This document shows, piece by piece, positions 59,813 to 64,000 of a stretch of 64,000 nucleotides of DNA. Position 1 is the first letter of the stretch, and each line of letters starts with the position of its first letter. The notes below the pieces were generated by a model. That model was not told the DNA's origin. It ran no database searches and saw only the letters and a program-made list of their open reading frames with translations. This stretch comes from UBA1351 sp963677885 (GTDB lineage Bacteria; Bacillota; Clostridia; Lachnospirales; Vallitaleaceae), in NCBI GenBank assembly GCA_963677885.1, contig OY782500.1, positions 1,364,001-1,428,000 on the forward strand, given 5' to 3'. The translations under genes were made by a program, and so were the position numbers.

Positions 59813-62233
59813 CTAATGATTTCTAGCTGCCTTAATCATGGATTGCAAATTCGAGACATCTGTCTCAACATCAGGTACAACACCTTTTTCATGTATATTA
59901 ACGTCCTGTATGGTCCAGTAGGCATTCACTACAAAAACCCCAAATCCATGGGTCATATTCACATTTCCAACCTGACCGACACCCTTGCCATAAGTGGTCT
60001 GACCTACAACCAGGGTATTGTCTCGCAGAAGCTGCAAACCAAGAGCAATGAGCTCTGCACTGCTTGCCGTATGGTCATTCACCAGAACAATAATCTCATT
60101 AAAATCAAAATAATCGCCGTTACTGTAATAAGAATAAGATTCTTCAATAGGCGAATCCCACTCTCCCAGATATAGATTAGGTAAAAAGTAATCCAGGATA
60201 TGGTAGGCTGAATCAGCATCTCCACCATAGTTTTCTCTCAAATCAATAATCAGATTCTTGTCCCCACTGTCTTCAATTCGACTTAAGAGTCGATAAATCT
60301 CAGTATCCGTTAGTGATGAGAAGAAATCAATATCCAATAGATAGTCAGAGGGATTCAACCAAACACCGGTAACGGACTGGGTCTCCTCCATATCAAACAT
60401 CATCTCCACTTCATCAGGATAGACCATGTATGAAAATATATCCTGACCGAATATAATTTCTGTAATCCGATCCAGGTCTTTGTTTGAGAAAGAGTCTTCA
60501 TCCTCATATTCAGCCCGTAGAGCATTCAGTTCTTCCGGGTCTTCCAGATACATATAATGATTTTCTATATAATCAAAAAGCCAGTCTGATGGAGATTTTT
60601 CAACCATCTCTTCATAGTATTGCCGCTGGTAATCGACATAATCCTGGGGAAAGCCTCTAAGAACCATTTCCTCAATTACTTTTTCAGCCTGGTCAGCCTC
60701 ACCATCATACAGGAGAAGGTCAACCAAATCTCCATAAGCAAGTTGATCATCCGGAAATACTTCAATGGACTTTTGTAAGTAGTCTTTTGCCAAATCAAAA
60801 TCACCAATTTGTATATAGGCATAGGCCAACTCGTAATCCATATTTATATTATCTGTATCTTCTTGAAACCTGCGGATCACTTGAATCAGTTTATCATAAT
60901 TTTCTTGGGCACCCAAGACATAAATCCATTCGTAGAGGGCATTCTCCCATTGGTCTCCTGTATAATCATAGCCTGAACGACCGTGGACAAGGTCTTCAAG
61001 TAAGACGGCTGATTGATTATAATAGAAATTATACCCATACATATAGGCTTCTTCCAATTTCGTATCAAAAGAATCCTCAGTCATAAGGTCATACTTGGAA
61101 ACGAGATCATATGCCTTTTCGTGTTCCTCATTCATATAATATAAATCTAGTAGATTATACCATATATCCAGGTCAAGACTGCCATCTTCTATAACCTCTT
61201 CTGCAACCCTAATCCCTTCCCGGTAATTGCCTGTATAGTAGGCAGCCACAAGAAAATTACTGGTAAGGTCTGGGTATCCTATATAAAAGGACCTTACTTG
61301 ATTTTCAAGAAGTTGATAGGATTCCTCATACACTTCAAAATAATTTAGGAACTCCGATTGATGTGCTAGAATGATATCCGCTTCTTCCAGTCCATCCAGC
61401 CGTTCCAAATAAGCATAGCCTCTTTCCCAGTCGTTATATTCCATAGCAAGAGACCATGCCAAATCATATAGGCCATAGGGGTCATCGGGTACCTTCCTGT
61501 GATAGTCACCAAACCATTTGGAAGCCATGCTATAATCACCCAGCTGGTAGTAAGACTCCCCAATGTTGGAATAGACAAAATCATCAGGACCTTCTTTACT
61601 CTTGATAGCCTTTTTGTACATGATAATAGCTTGGTCAAATTCATAAAGATTAAAATAAGAGTTGCCTACATTTGTATAAATATAGGTGGACTCATCACCC
61701 AGGTCCAAACCTTTTCTTCCATATTCCAGGGCTTCTTCATAATTGCCCAGACCGTTGTTCCCCCAGCAAAGATTATTGTATATAGCCGTTACCATGTCTA
61801 TATCATTCATATTAACTATTTTTTCAGCATCAAGGAGCACTTCCACAGCTTCCTCATAGCGCTCCTCATCCAGGTAGGACAAGGCTACGAAGTTTAAACT
61901 TTCAGCATCCAGATCTTCATATGTATCTGCCTCGTAGTTTTCAATAACCTGATCTCCCTGGTTATTCATATAGTCATCAGCAATCGCCTGACCGTCATCA
62001 TCTGCCAAATAAACAGCCAGACCATAAAAGCCAGCCTGAACTGCAAGAATTACAATAACGCCAAGAATAACCAGGCGATCACGGACCTTATTCTTCTTAT
62101 GACGGGCAATTATCCGGTCTTTGACCTCTTGATCTCTTATTTTTTTCTCCTCTTCTGATAGAGGGCTATGATTCATACTATTTTCCATCTGCTTAATAGG
62201 TCGATATGTTCGTTGTTCTTTATGATTTTCCAT
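59813..62233 (-). CDS. TPR-repeat, membrane-anchored S41 (C-terminal processing type) peptidase
   Basis: A protein of about 806 residues. A basic cytoplasmic N-terminus (KKIRDQEVKDRIIARHKKNKV) leads to one membrane span. Then come many TPR repeats, about residues 110-560 (e.g. YEEAVEVLLDAEKI, NYEEALEYGRKGLDLGD), and a C-terminal S41 peptidase domain with the catalytic Ser in NDHTASSAELIALG and Lys in TYGKGVGQVGNV. No PDZ domain is clear. The TPR array replaces it as the likely substrate or partner platform. The start at 62233 has GAGG 8 nt upstream; ATG 62251 and a longer frame to 62371 that overlaps the pullulanase gene are alternatives. Confidence 0.78.
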   Translation of the reverse strand: MENHKEQRTYRPIKQMENSMNHSPLSEEEKKIRDQEVKDRIIARHKKNKVRDRLVILGVIVILAVQAGFYGLAVYLADDDGQAIADDYMNNQGDQVIENYEADTYEDLDAESLNFVALSYLDEERYEEAVEVLLDAEKIVNMNDIDMVTAIYNNLCWGNNGLGNYEEALEYGRKGLDLGDESTYIYTNVGNSYFNLYEFDQAIIMYKKAIKSKEGPDDFVYSNIGESYYQLGDYSMASKWFGDYHRKVPDDPYGLYDLAWSLAMEYNDWERGYAYLERLDGLEEADIILAHQSEFLNYFEVYEESYQLLENQVRSFYIGYPDLTSNFLVAAYYTGNYREGIRVAEEVIEDGSLDLDIWYNLLDLYYMNEEHEKAYDLVSKYDLMTEDSFDTKLEEAYMYGYNFYYNQSAVLLEDLVHGRSGYDYTGDQWENALYEWIYVLGAQENYDKLIQVIRRFQEDTDNINMDYELAYAYIQIGDFDLAKDYLQKSIEVFPDDQLAYGDLVDLLLYDGEADQAEKVIEEMVLRGFPQDYVDYQRQYYEEMVEKSPSDWLFDYIENHYMYLEDPEELNALRAEYEDEDSFSNKDLDRITEIIFGQDIFSYMVYPDEVEMMFDMEETQSVTGVWLNPSDYLLDIDFFSSLTDTEIYRLLSRIEDSGDKNLIIDLRENYGGDADSAYHILDYFLPNLYLGEWDSPIEESYSYYSNGDYFDFNEIIVLVNDHTASSAELIALGLQLLRDNTLVVGQTTYGKGVGQVGNVNMTHGFGVFVVNAYWTIQDVNIHEKGVVPDVETDVSNLQSMIKAARNH

Positions 62234-62297
62234 ACTCTCATCCTCATCCATGATGCCTAAATCTATATTTTGCTTTTGTTTCGATAAAAGTTCCTTA

Positions 62298-64000
62298 TCA
62301 GAATCTATACACCTGAACACTGATTGGCTCGATGATATGTCTTTCTTCCACCTGGTCATCCACATAACCACGACGGTTGAAAATCATGGTTTTATCCTTA
62401 ACTTCATCACAGGTCACCGATTCCAAACCTGGATTGATGACCAAGGTTAAACCATTATATCCACAGTCATGATCCATAGCTTGTAAATTATACACAATGA
62501 GCGGACCGGATTGATGAATTTCACTAAGTTTCTCAATGTCCTCTTTATTGTTTAACCGGAGTTCCTTATATGACTTGCGAAGTTCAATGAGCCCCTTAAT
62601 ATAGTCCACTGTATCCAGGTGCAGGTCCTTCCTGCCCCATCTGAACATATTCACTTCATCAGAAGACTTGTAGGAGTTATGGTCCCCCCCCTTACTTCTG
62701 AAGAATTCCTGACCTGCATGTATAAAGGGAATACCCTGGCTTAAAATAACCATGGCAGTAATAAACCGATGCCTTAAAGCTTTGGTCTCATCACTCTCTT
62801 CCTTCATGGATAGGCGAAGTTTATCCCAAAGGGTATGATTATCGTGACACTCTACATAGTTCACCGTCTGAGAGGGTTCACTAAAGTAGGACTCTATATA
62901 GTTGTTTTCTATAGAAACCGGTAATACAGTTCCCCTTAAGAGATGCATGGCGTCAATAAGTTTGCCTTCATCACCGGTACCAAATCCGCCTTGATTGAAC
63001 TTGTCTTCCAAGGTGCCACCTTTGATTTTTTCTCTAAATATATCAGAAAAATATCCAATGCCAGGCATTTTATCATGATTCATCATGGTCGCCTTGTCTT
63101 CATCTGAGAGGAAGGTTGGCATGTTCCATCCTTCACCATATACCATAGCAGAAGGATCCAGGTCTTTGGTCTGATTGTATATCATGTTCATGGTTGTAAT
63201 ATCCAGAATCCCCATTAAGTCAAATCGAAAGCCATCAAAGCCAAACTCTTCAATCCATATTCTTGTCGAATCCAAAATGAATTTTCTGGTCATGGCTCTC
63301 GTCGAATCAAAATCATTCCCGCAAAAAGATCCGTTGGAAATATTCCCTTCTTCATCCTGACGGAAATAATAGCCTGGTACTATCTTCTCAAAGGCCGATT
63401 CATCCTTATCATACATATGATTGTAGACAACATCCATGATTACCCCTAGGCCCTTTTCATGCATATGAGCAATGGCCTGCTTGAGTTCAATAATCCTTGC
63501 ATATGGATCGTTGGTATTTGTTGAGTAAGAACCTTCCGGTACACTGTACTGGACAGGATCATAGCCCCAATTATAACGAGATAAGGGGTTTAACTCATCA
63601 ACACTGCCAAAGTCATAAACTGGAAGGAGCTGTATATGGGTAACACCCAAGTCAGCCAAGTAATCAATCCCAGACAAATGGCCAGATGTAGTCCTTGCCC
63701 CATCCTCTGTAAAAGCTAAAAACTTTCCCTGGTGACGAAGACCGGATTCCTTGTCCATACTAAAATCCCGAACATGAAGCTCATAAATAACTGCATCTGT
63801 ATAGGATTCCAGTTTCATTAACTGATCTTTACGGCTGTCAATGATGGTCTTTTCCAAATCGATAATTATGGTTCGTTCATGATTAGCTGTTGATGCCCGC
63901 GCATAGGGGTCTGTAGCCAGGTTCATCTTGTCACCAAAAAACACTTGGTAAACATAGGATGCCCCTTCATAATCACCGTCCAAAAGGATAGACCATACTC
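62298..64000 (-). CDS. pulA: Type I pullulanase (GH13), N-terminus cut by the window edge
   Basis: An alpha-1,6-debranching enzyme; 561 residues are visible and the frame stays open to the window end, where VWSILLDGDYEGASY is readable. GH13 motifs in order: YNWGYDP (pullulanase signature), DVVYNH, GFRFDLMG with the nucleophile Asp, VYGEGWNMP with the acid/base Glu, and VECHDNHTLWDKL. The extra N-terminal carbohydrate-binding modules lie outside the window if present. It acts on branched alpha-glucans, probably glycogen. It is probably cytosolic, but the signal region is missing. Confidence 0.92.
   Translation of the reverse strand, partial: VWSILLDGDYEGASYVYQVFFGDKMNLATDPYARASTANHERTIIIDLEKTIIDSRKDQLMKLESYTDAVIYELHVRDFSMDKESGLRHQGKFLAFTEDGARTTSGHLSGIDYLADLGVTHIQLLPVYDFGSVDELNPLSRYNWGYDPVQYSVPEGSYSTNTNDPYARIIELKQAIAHMHEKGLGVIMDVVYNHMYDKDESAFEKIVPGYYFRQDEEGNISNGSFCGNDFDSTRAMTRKFILDSTRIWIEEFGFDGFRFDLMGILDITTMNMIYNQTKDLDPSAMVYGEGWNMPTFLSDEDKATMMNHDKMPGIGYFSDIFREKIKGGTLEDKFNQGGFGTGDEGKLIDAMHLLRGTVLPVSIENNYIESYFSEPSQTVNYVECHDNHTLWDKLRLSMKEESDETKALRHRFITAMVILSQGIPFIHAGQEFFRSKGGDHNSYKSSDEVNMFRWGRKDLHLDTVDYIKGLIELRKSYKELRLNNKEDIEKLSEIHQSGPLIVYNLQAMDHDCGYNGLTLVINPGLESVTCDEVKDKTMIFNRRGYVDDQVEERHIIEPISVQVYRF

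Noticed and set aside
1..64000. CRISPR arrays, prophage, rRNA or tRNA genes
   Set aside because: No regular spaced repeats, cas or phage genes, integrases, or cloverleaf/rRNA-like segments were seen on reading both strands; small tRNAs could still escape a manual search.

Overview
This window looks like the chromosome of an anaerobic, Gram-positive Clostridia-type bacterium (Lachnospirales or Vallitaleaceae-like; this is inference). The grounds are moderate AT-richness, strong GGAGG ribosome binding sites, a T-box leader before metG, Bce-type transporters, type II pantothenate kinase, SleB-type cell-wall hydrolase and many Firmicutes-style two-component systems. I saw no rRNA, tRNA, CRISPR array, phage gene or transposase. 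Most genes are on the minus strand.

Layout. 0-11 kb: HelD-like RNA polymerase recycling ATPase, then a LytS/LytT two-component system next to a CstA pyruvate-transporter homologue with a long hairpin-rich leader, a DUF218 protein and a second two-component system. 10.6-20.5 kb: SleB-like hydrolase, metallophosphoesterase, a DUF3524 (queuosine mannosyltransferase-like) glycosyltransferase, TetR, Lrp regulator plus alanine dehydrogenase, PAS-rich hybrid kinase, DUF4395 protein and PfkB kinase. 20.6-31.8 kb: TetR-adaptor-RND efflux operon, then a DUF4153-BceRSAB operon. 32-39.9 kb: AI-2E-type membrane protein, HExxH-like small protein, HDOD protein and a four-gene sugar oxidation/isomerisation operon with a divergent AraC regulator. 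39.9-45.5 kb: metG with a complete T-box leader, a secreted C5-epimerase-like protein, a YedF/DsrE protein and a frameshifted cysteine-desulfurase-like aminotransferase. 45.6-56.5 kb: the highlight, described below. 56.6-64 kb: DUF975 protein, then a minus-strand run of pullulanase (cut by the window end), TPR-S41 protease, GNAT, CoaW, an RNase H-like small protein and NUDIX.

The operon from 55171 down to 45752 encodes, in transcription order, a CoA-acylating aldehyde dehydrogenase, SucC-like and SucD-like ligase subunits, a DASS transporter, split transketolase N and C subunits, an RpiB-like isomerase and a GH31 enzyme. The GH31 protein carries every catalytic and sulfonate-recognition residue of E. 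coli YihQ sulfoquinovosidase, at identical numbering. The set fits a sulfo-transketolase pathway: sulfoquinovosides are hydrolysed, the C6 sulfo-sugar is cut twice by transketolase to sulfoacetaldehyde, and this is oxidised through sulfoacetyl-CoA to sulfoacetate with ATP formation and export. A ROK repressor gene lies directly upstream. The RpiB-like enzyme has lost the ring-opening His and the phosphate-binding Arg residues, which suits an open-chain sulfonated substrate. No dedicated sulfoquinovose importer or sulfoquinovose-to-sulfofructose isomerase is visible.

Non-coding structures of note are the metG T-box, a four-hairpin cstA leader, a 123-bp MITE-like inverted repeat, a 29-bp dispersed hairpin repeat in two copies, a 17-bp palindrome before ald, and candidate operators before several regulators.
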